Below are positions 11,819-21,676 of a stretch of 64,000 bases of DNA, one piece after another. Where the stretch lies: the NCBI GenBank assembly GCA_027922465.2, contig BQMF02000344.1:186001-250000 (forward strand), read 5' to 3'. The number at the start of each line of letters is the position of its first letter. The stretch's first letter is position 1. The translations under genes and the position numbers were made by a program. Source of the stretch: Turritopsis dohrnii. Its lineage: Eukaryota; Cnidaria; Hydrozoa; Anthoathecata; Oceaniidae. Below the pieces are notes generated by a model that was given only the letters and a program-made list of their open reading frames with translations, searched no databases and was not told the DNA's origin.

Positions 11819-11878
11819 TATAAGAAGTCCTGCATGTCAGAAATCAAAACAGTTGTTGCTGGTTTTGGGAAGAAAACG
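11819..11878 (+). promoter_or_regulatory. TATA-like box and 5' non-coding exon of arminin-like gene 2
   Basis: TATAAGA at 11819-11825 occupies the same position relative to the first donor (ACG|GTAAGT at 11878/11879) as TATAAAA does in gene 1. The intervening untranslated exon is highly similar between the two genes (both contain AGTTGTTGCTGGTT). Confidence 0.55.
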
Positions 11879-11979
11879 GTAAGTTTTAAGATGCACGGAC
11901 CTATTTTTACGGTTAGTGTCACTACTTTTAACTACGTTTCTTGCAACTGTTACTGTTCGTATACTTTAGATAAATCATC

Positions 11980-13832
11980 ATGAAGACTTTGTTGTTGATA
12001 GTTGCTCTTGCTGTTGTTGGAACCGTTGTAGGTACGTCCTCTAGCATCTTGCTTCTGAAATCATTTTTTTAAGTTCGTGAAAGGGTATCGATCTAACGAA
12101 GAAGAATACGTATCGAACATATATGTTTGTCTTTCCTCTCGATAATGAAGTTTATAAAATGAAATGATACACGAATGCTTTCAAAAAGGTTAAATTTTAA
12201 TAATACAGAGTTAACGCAAGAAGGTTTCTTAAAATGTTACTACTCTAACGAATTTTTCAACTTTCAATCACTTCTCCTGTATATGTTTAGGTTACTCTGT
12301 CGATAAGGAGAATGGTAAGTGTCTAATTTTCTCCTTTTCTACTTTCCATTTTGACTGCAAGTTATAAAAGGGCGCTACTTTCCATCTTGGAATTCTTATT
12401 TTCTAGTTATAGCAACTTCAAAAGAAATTGGATTCAAACACTGTGTTCATTGCTACCTTAAATATTCTATTAATTTTATTTGGTTATTCTTCTTAGATCG
12501 TGAAGAGCATGTGAAGGACATGTTGATGAATGAACTTAAAGATGAGACTGGTAAGTACTATGTAGGTTACAACCAGCTAACATCATCAGCATATTTGCGG
12601 TCTTCACAGATGTCACGCTATACAATCTCATGTTTAAAAGTCATGTTGAAAACGGAGACGTTGTTATGGTAGTTAATTTTCCTTATGTAGATTTCATTGC
12701 CAGCCTCGAACTTTTACTCGCTAGTACCATGAATATTTTGTTACTTTTTTTCTTTTGGGGTCGTCACCGTTGTTGTTATTGTTACATCAGTGTTCCCTGC
12801 AGCTCCCCAACCACACGATATGGCGTGGCGTCTCTCCATATATATGAATATCAAGAAGCATTTGATAAGCTTTTTCTTATTTTAGAGGATGACCTTAAGT
12901 TGGAGAACCTTTTGAAGGAAGACGAAAGTGAAGAGGATGAAGGTAAGTGCAAAGTGGTCTAGAAAACAAGAATCTTCATTGAAGTGCTTTTAAAGTGTGA
13001 CATTATGTTTTATTTGTGAGTCTCTGTCGGACAATACCAATGATGTGAAAGGACTTTTGCGTTTGATTATAAATTGTGTTGTTTGCCGTCTTTTTAGAAG
13101 CTCTTGATGAAATACAAGAACAATCTGAGAACGGTAAAAAATTTTTCACTGAAGTTGTATTTTATTTTCTTATACTCGTTAAAGCGATGCTTTTGAAGTG
13201 GTTCACTCACTGATTTCTTTGATTTTGTCTTTGGTAGCAAATGGTTTGAAGAAGTCTAGAAAACTTCGTTCTTACGGGCGATTCTAAGAAGCTTTTAATC
13301 AAGACATTCTGTTGACTGCAAATCAAGGAACTACTCTGATAGATCTACGTTTTAGAACCTTTTCAGTTAACAGCATTCCAGGCTGATCGAACAAACATTT
13401 CAATAACTCTTTTAATAAATTAACATCATTACATCCATCCTTTGTTATGTCTGACTTTCTAAAAGTCGAAGTTTTAACTATTAAGTAATGAACCAAGAAT
13501 GTCTTGAAACATTTTCTTGTGGTGTTGCTTCTCATTGTAAACAGCGAAAAGTGCACTAACATTGAACTACTACATAACATTGCATGTTGCATCATCCATT
13601 ATATCGTACGGATCTCAATGCAAGCCACAAACAAATTTCTTTCGTAAATCAACTATGATCGGCATACGAATTTTCAGTTCTAACCTTCTTCTTTCTTCAT
13701 ATAGATCCACAACCATGGAGAAGACGACGACGAAGAAGAAGATGGCTTCGTATTCGTGGACGAAGATTGATTCGGAAAGTAGTTCCTTTCTGCGTAAAAT
13801 ACCCACATTTCTGTGGATTTGGAAAGAAATGA
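11980..13832 (+). CDS. Arminin-like antimicrobial peptide precursor, gene 2 (long form)
   Basis: Exons 11980-12031, 12291-12314, 12497-12550, 12886-12942, 13098-13133 and 13705-13832 join in phase 1 throughout and give 116 residues. The signal peptide is nearly identical to gene 1 (M-K-T-L-L-L-I-V…). A 24-bp micro-exon adds G-Y-S-V-D-K-E-N, absent from the other three genes. The propiece is acidic (…L-K-E-D-E-S-E-E-D-E…). The last exon starts D-P-Q-P-W, runs into seven consecutive Arg, and ends with a C-VKYPHF-C loop and G-F-G-K-K. AATAAA at 13883-13888 lies 51 bp after the stop. The expected role is a secreted cationic host-defence peptide, by similarity of plan to Hydra arminins. An alternative last exon lies in the preceding intron and is listed separately. 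Confidence 0.8.
13238..13287 (+). CDS. Alternative terminal exon of arminin-like gene 2 (short form)
   Basis: Inside the intron before the long last exon, a good acceptor (TTGTCTTTGGTAG at 13225-13237) precedes a short reading frame in the correct phase 1. It encodes A-N-G-L-K-K-S-R-K-L-R-S-Y-G-R-F then TAA at 13285-13287. AATAAA follows at 13414-13419, before the next exon. Using it would give a 90-residue precursor with a short basic, cysteine-free tail in place of the Arg-rich C-loop peptide. Because it has its own stop codon, it can only be an alternative last exon, a poison exon, or a relic. Confidence 0.5.
13414..13419 (+). terminator. Candidate poly(A) signal for the short form of gene 2
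   Basis: AATAAA lies about 127 bp downstream of the short-form stop codon and upstream of the long-form last exon. It is therefore positioned to terminate a transcript using the alternative exon. Confidence 0.35.
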
Positions 13833-13882
13833 AGGAACAGGCATTTTTTTATCAAAATGTAAACACTAAAGATAATGTTTCC

Positions 13883-13888
13883 AAATAA
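13883..13888 (+). terminator. Candidate poly(A) signal for the long form of gene 2
   Basis: AATAAA 51 bp after the stop codon of the long-form last exon, at a normal distance for an animal 3' UTR. Confidence 0.5.
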
Positions 13889-14535
13889 ATTTTCTGGCAT
13901 TAATTATTTTGTTGTTGTTGTTGTTGTGTATTTGTTATATATAGTTTATGCCATGTACTTTCGCATTTGAGATACCACTCACTTGTGTATAATTTCAGGT
14001 GCTTAGACCTGGCCCTGTATTCAAATAGGAAATTGAGCGAAGATAAGTAACTAACTGGGAAGTTTTAGCCCTTGGGCGTCTATCTGTAGTGGTTGGCTCT
14101 CTACATCCGAAGACTTGCAAATAGTAGTCGCAAATTACTAGTTGAGTGTATTGATATGATATCATTTATTATATGATATTATTACTTTATTTTCTGTTAT
14201 AAAAAACATACATGGTTCATCTCTAGTTTATATAACAACACTATATTACATAAGGTGCGGGTAATACGAAATCATATACACAAATCATATACACAACGTG
14301 AATAAAAGTACAATGGACTAAAATAACTATATGTTGTTTCCAAATAACACGGGCAACTCGTAGAAGATCATCAAGATCTTATCGTCGAGAACCTATTTAG
14401 TAGATACAGTCACTGTTTCATGTCTTAGACGTTTTGACACGGATTTGTAATGTTCGGATTTTATATGATATAGCGAGATCTAATAAACCAAATGGGATGC
14501 AAAGGTAGGAAAATGAGACTAGGGTTGAGTTAGAG
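13889..14535. other. Intergenic
   Basis: Nothing coding is seen. A (GTT)n run lies at about 13909-13927. The remainder is AT-rich sequence with short repeats. Confidence 0.4.
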
Positions 14536-15050
14536 TTAGAAGTACTGTAATATGTTTACAAATTTCTTTATATCTTGTTTTAATAGATTTTTGAAGATAG
14601 CTAAGGATTTACTGTCTGATAGACAACATGAAGGAGTAACAAAAAGATTCCACAAGTGTGGTCCACGATATCTGATGCAGAATTGACTAAGTTTATTTTT
14701 AAAAATTGGTTTGACTAGCATTTTGTTCATTCGAGTTGTATATTTGTTCTTGGCTTTAGGTGCATAGAGGTCATAGAAGACAGGTGGAGCGATTTCCATT
14801 TTACACTTAAACATAAATGTCAGGGTTTGAAAAATATTTAATTCATAAACCGTTAATATGGCACATTCTTCAAAGAGAGGTTAAGTATGCGCATTGCGAT
14901 CTTTGTTGTTTATAACTTTTATAGCATGTTTCTGACGACGAGCAAGAGAAATTAACTTACTTTTTTGTGTACTAGCCCATATTATGTTGGCATAGTTCAA
15001 AAAACTATGTACAAAAGCTATCAGTGTACCATCTCGGCCAAACAGCATCT
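14536..15050 (-). pseudogene. Truncated LINE, C-terminal end of a reverse transcriptase ORF
   Basis: The minus-strand frame 14536-14814 carries the typical end of LINE polyproteins (…Y-R-G-P-H-L-W-N… then S-K-S-L-A-I-F-K-N-L-L-K). Reading further upstream, 14815-15050 encodes N-Y-A-N-I-I-W-A-S-T followed by L-I-S-L-A-R-R-Q-K-H-A-I-K-V-I, the usual preceding segment, interrupted by a stop. The fragment stops near 15050, where the left flank of the transposase-bearing element begins. It may have been cut by that insertion. Confidence 0.6.
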
Positions 15051-15074
15051 GAATTACTCGGATCGACTTTTAAA

Positions 15075-15156
15075 CTTCTCAGATTGAATTCTTCACTTCT
15101 CAGATTGAATTCTTAATTACTCAGATTGAATTCTTAATTTCTCAGATTGAATTCTC
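15075..15156. repeat. Four ~22-bp tandem repeats 5' of the transposase
   Basis: CTCAGATTGAATTCT recurs four times at spacings of about 22 bp, ending roughly 180 bp before the transposase ATG. Subterminal repeats like these are common inside DNA-transposon ends and may be transposase-binding sites. A matching inverted set at the right side was not found. Confidence 0.5.
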
Positions 15157-15334
15157 AAACTTTCAAAGTTTTTGGTCAAATCCTTTGGTTTTAAATTTCT
15201 TCATTATTCATTCTTAAATTCTTAAAATTCTATTTTTTGAATTTTTGGTATTAACTTATTTCCACAAAGTTATCTAAAGTTATTAGCTATGAACAAAAGA
15301 ATTAACAAACAAAAAGTGAAAAGACTTCTGCAGT

Positions 15335-16570
15335 ATGGCGTCTTTCGCAGAGGTAGCTGATGAAAATGAAGTTAGATCAATGATAAGAAGAGGTTCTAGC
15401 CATGCTGAAATAGCTAGTACATATCAACAGCGACATCCTGCAAAAAGAGGACTTAGTGCAAGGAGTGTAAGGCGATATTGTTTTGACCGAAATATAAGTC
15501 GTATAACACAAAATGAAATAAATTCATTGGTTGGAGAGCTAGTTCGTCTTTATGGGCATTGTTATGGACGAAAATTAATGCAGGGAAGTGTGAGAGCACA
15601 CATAGGTGTCATATCTGGGGCCGTTAGCCAACGTCGAGTAGCCGTAGCATTACAAACTGTTGCTCCAATTGCTTATGAAGCTCGTGCAAGAGATATTATC
15701 GATAGAACAAACCCTATCCCATACTATGCACCATATTTTGGCTACAAGTGTCATTTTGATCAAAATGAAAAAATTGCACAAGATTATGGATGCACGCATG
15801 TTATCATGATTGACGGTTGCTCTCGTTTTGTAGCTGGTTATGCTGCAATGCCAATCAAGAATCCAATTTTAATATACGAATTTGTGTTTAGGCCTGCTTT
15901 GTTAAAATATGGCTTGTGGGAGCAAATTCGTATGGACCACGGGCGTGAATTCTGTTTAGTTATTTTTGTGCAACAGGTTCTTTCAAGATTACGTAACAAT
16001 ACACGGCGGGTATGTTTCAAGCAAACTACATCAACAGACAACAACGTTGCCGAACGATTCTGGCCAGAAGTAAACAGCCGAATAAACTATCCTTTGAAAA
16101 GAGCTATGAACATAATTATCGAAAACGACGCAGCTGAATCGATAGACGTTGGAGATCCTATTATGAAGTATTGTATCTCGTGGGTCATGCTGCATGTTGC
16201 CTTTGATGCGGTCCAGCATTTACTCATGTCTTGGAATCATCATCGTGTGCCTGGCCCACAAGGTTGTATTCCTATTGAAAACATGATTGCAACAAAGAAC
16301 ACTACTGTTATTTCAGACTTTTTGATTCCATCCACCACGGAAGCAGTACGAATGTTTGAAGAAAATGGTGGGCGATTAAGGCGAGAAGGTGAATTTGGAA
16401 TCGACCCACTTATCATGCGACCTGACTTGTACGACTCCAGAAAAGCTTTGTTTGTTGCAAATACTCCAGACCCAAAGGAAGTTTTTTCAGAAGTAGTGCA
16501 CAATAACTACACGAGTTTAAAAAAATGCGTATCATTGTTTAACGAAATTACAAATCGTCTACGTCCATAG
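15335..16570 (+). CDS. rve-fold (integrase-like) DDE transposase
   Basis: An intact single-exon frame of 411 codons. An N-terminal segment (about residues 10-60) looks like a helix-turn-helix reader (…G-L-S-A-R-S-V-R-R-Y-C…). A retroviral-integrase-like catalytic core follows. The candidate acidic triad is D160 (M-I-D-G-C-S-R-F), D201 (R-M-D-H-G-R-E-F) and E240 (N-N-V-A-E-R-F-W), giving D-x40-D-x38-E spacing. There is no chromodomain, zinc finger or retroviral gag/pol context, so this is a cut-and-paste DNA transposase rather than a retroelement integrase. IS3EU- or Ginger-type families are the closest I can suggest. AATAAA at 16671-16676 is a plausible poly(A) signal. It converges tail-to-tail with a RING gene, and both probably belong to one element. 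The intact frame suggests recent activity. Confidence 0.75.
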   Translation: MASFAEVADENEVRSMIRRGSSHAEIASTYQQRHPAKRGLSARSVRRYCFDRNISRITQNEINSLVGELVRLYGHCYGRKLMQGSVRAHIGVISGAVSQRRVAVALQTVAPIAYEARARDIIDRTNPIPYYAPYFGYKCHFDQNEKIAQDYGCTHVIMIDGCSRFVAGYAAMPIKNPILIYEFVFRPALLKYGLWEQIRMDHGREFCLVIFVQQVLSRLRNNTRRVCFKQTTSTDNNVAERFWPEVNSRINYPLKRAMNIIIENDAAESIDVGDPIMKYCISWVMLHVAFDAVQHLLMSWNHHRVPGPQGCIPIENMIATKNTTVISDFLIPSTTEAVRMFEENGGRLRREGEFGIDPLIMRPDLYDSRKALFVANTPDPKEVFSEVVHNNYTSLKKCVSLFNEITNRLRP

Positions 16571-16636
16571 TGTATTTACAGGTTGGCAAAAAGTTCTTCT
16601 TTTCCCTTAAATTAACAAAATCTGTTCTTTTATAAA

Positions 16637-16664
16637 AATATCAACAAAAACTGTTGTTGATATT
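16637..16664. terminator. Hairpin between the convergent transposon genes
   Basis: AATATCAACA and TGTTGTTGATATT form an inverted repeat around a 5-base loop, in the 200-bp gap between the ends of the transposase and RING genes. It could mark transcript ends; it is listed only as visible structure. Confidence 0.3.
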
Positions 16665-16776
16665 AGCATCAATAAAATAAAAAAACTTGAGAGAAATTCT
16701 CTGAAGAGTTATTATATCAACAAAAGGACTACCAACAAAAGAAAGAAAAGTTATGACTTCAGCATCCATTAAATCG

Positions 16777-18913
16777 TCATCCAATAACATTGCTTGTGTC
16801 TTGTGAGGGGTTTTGTTCTTCATTTAATTGTGGTGAGTGTCTTCTCACCATAGGAAGATCTAAGATATCTTCAATTCCTGGTATGAACAATGGATTTTTT
16901 GGATAATTACTGTCACATAATTCACATTTAAATGGTTTTCGGCAAAGCGGGCATTTATTCAATTTTGATATGCATGAAAAGCATCCCAAATAACGCCCAC
17001 AATGAAGACACCCTTGGTAACTATTGGGAGAAACCTCAAAACAAACAACACATCGAAATAAGTTTGCAATTTGTTGTTTCTTTTCTTTCTCCTTCAATTG
17101 TTCTTTTATTTCAGCCATTTGATAAGATATAAATGCTTTCAGTTCATCTGCTAACTTTTCGAGTTCATAGGCAATTATTGGCGATGCAGCTAAACCAGCA
17201 ATATTTGCATCATTAGTGCTTGATTTTTCGCCCAAAGGTTCTAAGGAACATTGAAGTTCTGGAGGTAAAAAGGACATTAGATCGTCATCATTGGGTAGTA
17301 GCTCATCTTCCACCTCATCTACAAATCCGTAATCCCCTTTGATCATGTTCCATGCCATAGGCTTACATACTTTGAAGGTGTCTGATGATACAGCACGAAT
17401 AAGTGCCTTATTATTCCAATTTTCTAAACCTATAATCCCATAAATAACAAAAAAGACTTAGATCAACCTTCAAATTCTACCATTTTATTTGCATATTAAT
17501 AGGTAATGAAAAGACAAAGCTATCGATAACTAATATTAAAAAAATCTTAAAAAGTATATCAGAGTTATTATCTGATAGTAAAATTTTGTATTATTCAAAA
17601 TAATAAATACATTATTTAGTTTTACCTCTTGTATTTGGTGTATCTTTCACTGGATTCCCATTTCCGTACCGGATGATCATTGTCCCATCATACCCAATTT
17701 GAAATGTAACTTCTTTCTGAATCTCTTTAACAGAAAAATTCCCATAACGCTTTTCCAATTTTGCTAGGTCAATTTTCACTTCCAATACAGTTTCAATTTC
17801 ACCATTGTTAAACTCACTTACAGCAACAGATTTTAGTACTGGTGTACGTTTCCTAAGGGGTGATAGAATATGAGAAATTAAAAAATTTGAAAGAAAGCAT
17901 CACAAGTTTCCTTAAATACAATAACAATAGTTACTTTTATATAGTTACTTACACAGCAGCTTTAAATTTCTTAGAAGGAACTGCTCGCTGGCCTATAGCA
18001 GCAGCATTGCCTCTTCTAAAAAAGTTTGATGCCGAATGTGCATTAATGGACCTTGAACTTCCTGGTATACAAATAGAGGTGTCATCTATTCCAATACCAG
18101 GTGTATTTAGCTGACTTGGCACAATGTCACTAGGAACAGCAATCTAGGAGGAAAGTCAATACAATTTTTAAATTCTATAAGGTCATCAGTAATATTGCCT
18201 CAAACTGACAACATATTAGAGGTATATATAACATAATTAAAAGTATAAGATGTAAGTATGATAAGTAGCAATTTGATGAAATTCAATAAAAACTTCATTG
18301 GTGCTGCTTTTTTGTTTTTTGTTGTTTTTTTATATATATAATTGGAGAAAGTGTAGAGTAGCAGAAAACAAAACAAGTATATAAGAACATAAGTCTATAA
18401 GTAAAATTGTTTGAAGAAATCAACTTAGTTCAAAAAGTATGCATTCCATTCCTAACCAGCTATAAATTCTGCAGATTAATATGCAAAAAAACATTCAAAA
18501 CCACTACACTGCTACACATTTTGTTCATACCTACAACCACACTTATTGTTTGATTTTGAGCATTAAATTTGTATTATTCAGAATTATTAAAAAAGTAAAA
18601 CTCTCTCACCTCACACACTTTAAAAAAGACATGCATAAAAACAACACACACCAAAAAACAACACAGAGAACAAAAATTTTATGAGACAACAGAAACTTCT
18701 TACCAAAAAAGCAGTTTTACCACCATATGGTAGGTCAGAAAAATTTCCTTGGCCATCAGGTCAAATATTTTTCCAACATCCAGGTGTAGCTTCGATCTTT
18801 ACATGCACACCACCAGGTTTAACTTGGAAAATGCTCACCAGGTCATCAACTGATATTGATGCTGTCGGCAAAGTGGCTGTCTTACCACAGTATTTCATAG
18901 TGATTTCATCCAT
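16777..18913 (-). pseudogene. RING-finger protein gene carried with the transposase (in-frame stop)
   Basis: Four minus-strand exons join at good splice sites in exact phase: 18913-18704, 18143-17953, 17852-17626 and 17423-16777, about 425 codons in all. The N-terminal part (M-D-E-I-T-M-K-Y-C…) and middle are unrecognised. The C-terminal exon holds a helical region (K-E-Q-L-K-E-K-E-K-K) then a RING-type zinc finger of pattern C-x2-C-x11-C-x-H-x-G/R…C-x2-C-x8-C-P-L-C, plus an extra C-x2-C. RING fingers usually act as E3 ubiquitin ligases. A TGA at 18763-18761 (about codon 51) interrupts exon 1, so this copy is likely non-functional unless read through. The two genes converge and lie between the left subterminal repeats and the repeated motif at 18935-18990, so I treat it as the second gene of the transposon. 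Confidence 0.6.
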
Positions 18914-18934
18914 TTTTTTCAGCTCAGCCAGCTA

Positions 18935-18990
18935 CTAATCCGCTTTTAATACGAAACTATTAAAACTAATCCGCTTTTAATACGAAAATG
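18935..18990. repeat. Duplicated motif at the right side of the transposase element
   Basis: ACTAATCCGCTTTTAATACGAAA occurs twice, about 32 bp apart, just outside the 5' end of the RING gene. By symmetry with the repeats at 15075-15156 it may be the subterminal region of the element's right end. I could not find an inverted partner on the left, so the true ends remain undefined. Confidence 0.4.
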
Positions 18991-19423
18991 CGTAACACAA
19001 GGACCGAAAAACCAGTAAATCAAAAACACGAGGTCTTCCTCCACGAAAGAGAAAATGTTTACTGGCAGTCTCGATTGTTCACACTGTTAAGAGGAGATTT
19101 CGATCTGAACATTCAGGGCAGAAGGAATCAAAGCCAATTTTACGGAATCGAATCTGGCCGTAAAGGTACACTTAATGTATTGGCTCACGGTGTCTACACA
19201 GAATTTACAATTTTCTAGATTTTGCACAGCTTCTTCCTTTATGCTATTGTTATAAACAATATCAATATATAAGGTTTGCGGAGTGGGTGCGTGTAATCAC
19301 CCGTTCGCCAGCGAAAATATGGAATGCGTGAAAGCCGGATTTTCATTCGACAAAGACAAATACCGAGCGAGTTAAATTCGTAACTGTGTGCGTGAATGCG
19401 CATCCATATCAAACCAAAAGAAT
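18991..19423. other. Flank between transposons
   Basis: No supportable gene. The 76-codon frame at 18988-19218 has mixed composition and no domain I recognise; it may be residual transposon sequence. Confidence 0.35.
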
Positions 19424-19432
19424 GTTACTTTT

Positions 19433-20398
19433 CGCAGTGGCTATTCATACGTGACCGTATTTCAATTTATATTTTCTATTCATACGTGAAAATCACGTAC
19501 TTCCAAAAGTATTTTCTATTCATACGTGATTCCCGGTTTTCCGATAAATAACTGAATTGAGACAACACATGTTGTTCACACGTGTTGTTCAAAGCGCGCA
19601 GATAGAGTGTGACAGAGAGTTTGTATGACAGAAAAACATGGAAATAGGAAAAACATTTAACAACCTTGAAGAACTTCAAGCTGCAATTTCTGCTCACGAG
19701 CATATTATTGATGTTTTTATAAAAAGATTTTAAACTTTAAATTTTAAATTAAAATGAATTTTAAATTTAATTTTCAACACATATACAAATCTCAATTTTC
19801 TGAAGCTCCAACAGGTGGATGATGGATCTATTATATTTTGTATTTATCGAAATAACACTTTAAAAGAAAATTAATTGATTTTAATCGGGCTTAATTTAGA
19901 GCTTGTTATATGAACAAAATGTTATTTTTATATGCAATTTCTTAATAAATAGCAAGACCCTAACCGAGTCAGCCGGTCAAGCGCAGGATAGGAGCCCGTC
20001 TCCATATGATAGTCCTTAAAGCTTTCAATTCCCCAATCCTGTGTAAATTTAAAGATTTTCTTTTCTACATCGTAACCTTTACGATTAGCAAAACATTCGA
20101 ATTTTTAGGGCTGGTTTACATTATCATGGGTATAAGTCGTTGAAAAAAAAAATGAAGATTGTGCACATCTTCATAGGGTTGCTTATAATATAGCTGCCGC
20201 TATTTGATTATTTGGACGTACAGTAAGGCAACATAATGTCAAAGTTACTAATCACCTGAAAAAATGAAAGATAATGGTAGAAAAACTATAATGAAAACGT
20301 TTCACGTATGAATAGAATATATTTTTACCAGTACGTGATTTTCACGTACGAATAGAAAATATAAGTTGAAATACGGTCAGGTATGAATAGCCACTGCG
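19433..20398. mobile_element. 966-bp non-autonomous TIR transposon with 9-bp target duplication
   Basis: About 68-bp terminal inverted repeats (19433-19500 and 20331-20398) begin CGCAGTGGCTATTCATAC and differ at only a few positions. The 9-bp direct repeat GTTACTTTT flanks both sides exactly (19424-19432 and 20399-20407). Internal subterminal copies of TTTTCTATTCATACGTGA occur near 19470, 19510 and 20310. No transposase is encoded. Long TIRs with a 9-bp duplication are characteristic of Mutator-like (MULE) elements; the class is inferred from that. Confidence 0.75.
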
Positions 20399-20407
20399 GT
20401 TACTTTT

Positions 20408-21122
20408 GTTAGCAAAAAAATTAATGCAATGTAAGCCTATCAATACAATGTACTTTTGACTTATATTGCTATTCAAAATACTCAACTCCCGTATTATTTT
20501 AAATGTCAAAATTTTACCAAACCGTACTCCCGCCTCGTTTTGATGTGGTAATTTGATGAAAACTACACAACCAGCCCATAGCAAGTTTCATGTATGAAGA
20601 ACTTATTATCAATTATATAACTAGCATATCAAAATATAAATAGTCAAAATGTGGTCAGGTTTAATAGTTTTTTTAAGAATTTGATAATGTGAACGTGAGA
20701 TGGAGATGGAAAAGAGAAGGAATAACAAGATAAAAGAAAATACTTTATAAATCAATAATTTTCATAAGTACAGATTCAAAAATGTTTGACACTCACAGTT
20801 GTAAAAGTATCCTGTGTAAATAGTATATATGCACTTAAATATTATCAAATAAAGAAGACCAGGAAGTTGAAACCAACAAGAAATACAACAGGCATCTTCC
20901 AAACTTTTTCCAAAAATGTTTACATTAACCCAGAGATGACAATCAACATTCAGTTAATTGAAACTTTAAAAGTCAAAGAAAATTCAATTTAAGACATGCT
21001 TTAATGTGTCATTCCTTTCAAATGAATTATCACTGAAGATATCTTTGAATGAATGTTTCTGAGTATTATTTTTTAACACATGGCTGTTAATGCTCAACAC
21101 TTCACTTTGACATAAGTTACTC
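20408..21122. other. Intergenic
   Basis: AT-rich sequence; no splice-consistent exon was recognised. Confidence 0.35.
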
Positions 21123-21676
21123 CTATCTTTGGTTCAGCTCTTCCATTGTTTCAAGTGTACGAGATGTCCAACAATTATACATTTCCTCTTCATTCATACA
21201 TTGATGATGCGATATATATACACCTGAAATAGTAAAACAAACATATAAATTAATAAGAACATAAAATTTCCTATGTCACAAAATGATAGTAATAAGTTAT
21301 TAGTGTGATTTTTCCTAAGTAAAATCATTTTATGTAATCTTATATTATTAGAATGAACTCAAGTAGTAACACAAAGGTGTACAGTTATAGAAAAACCAAT
21401 TTTTATTGATTTGTTTCTTTGCTCCTCATTTGTTTATAAAAAACTGTTTATTTTTCAGTTATCTAATTCATTTAAAGAATTTTTGAAAACTGTAGCTACA
21501 TTATCCTATTAGCCAAAAATGTGTTATAAAGTTTCACCTGGGCAAATGTTATAAATTCTAACACTACAATGTAGTTGCTGTAATAGCAAATCAGACAATA
21601 ATTTTCCGCCATTACAGGTAGGTAATTGTTGTTTACAGTTTTTGTTGTAAAGCAGTTCAATTTGATAATAAAAACA
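21123..21676 (-). CDS. Last two exons of an unrecognised gene
   Basis: A minus-strand exon 21676-21538 encodes a Cys-containing stretch (…L-P-T-C-N-G-G-K-L-L-S-D-L-L…) and ends at a GT donor in phase 1. An acceptor TTTCAG at 21225-21230 then opens exon 21224-21123, which continues in the same frame (V-Y-I-S-H-H-Q-C-M-N-E-E-E-M-Y) and ends with TAG. The exact phase agreement and low-degeneracy protein composition support real coding sequence, possibly the 3' end of another transposon gene. The upstream acceptor is weak and no earlier exon was identified. I do not recognise the family. Confidence 0.35.

Noticed and set aside
13562..13888. 108-codon plus-strand frame (reads K-T-T-T-K-K-K in the mature-peptide exon)
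   Set aside because: It uses the wrong frame of the Arg codons. The phase-1 splice from 13133 gives the P-W-R-R and C-x6-C reading shared with the paralogues.
13323..13900. Minus-strand frames opposite the last exon of arminin-like gene 2
   Set aside because: Shadows of the Arg-rich coding exon and its flank; the plus-strand splice-consistent reading explains the region.
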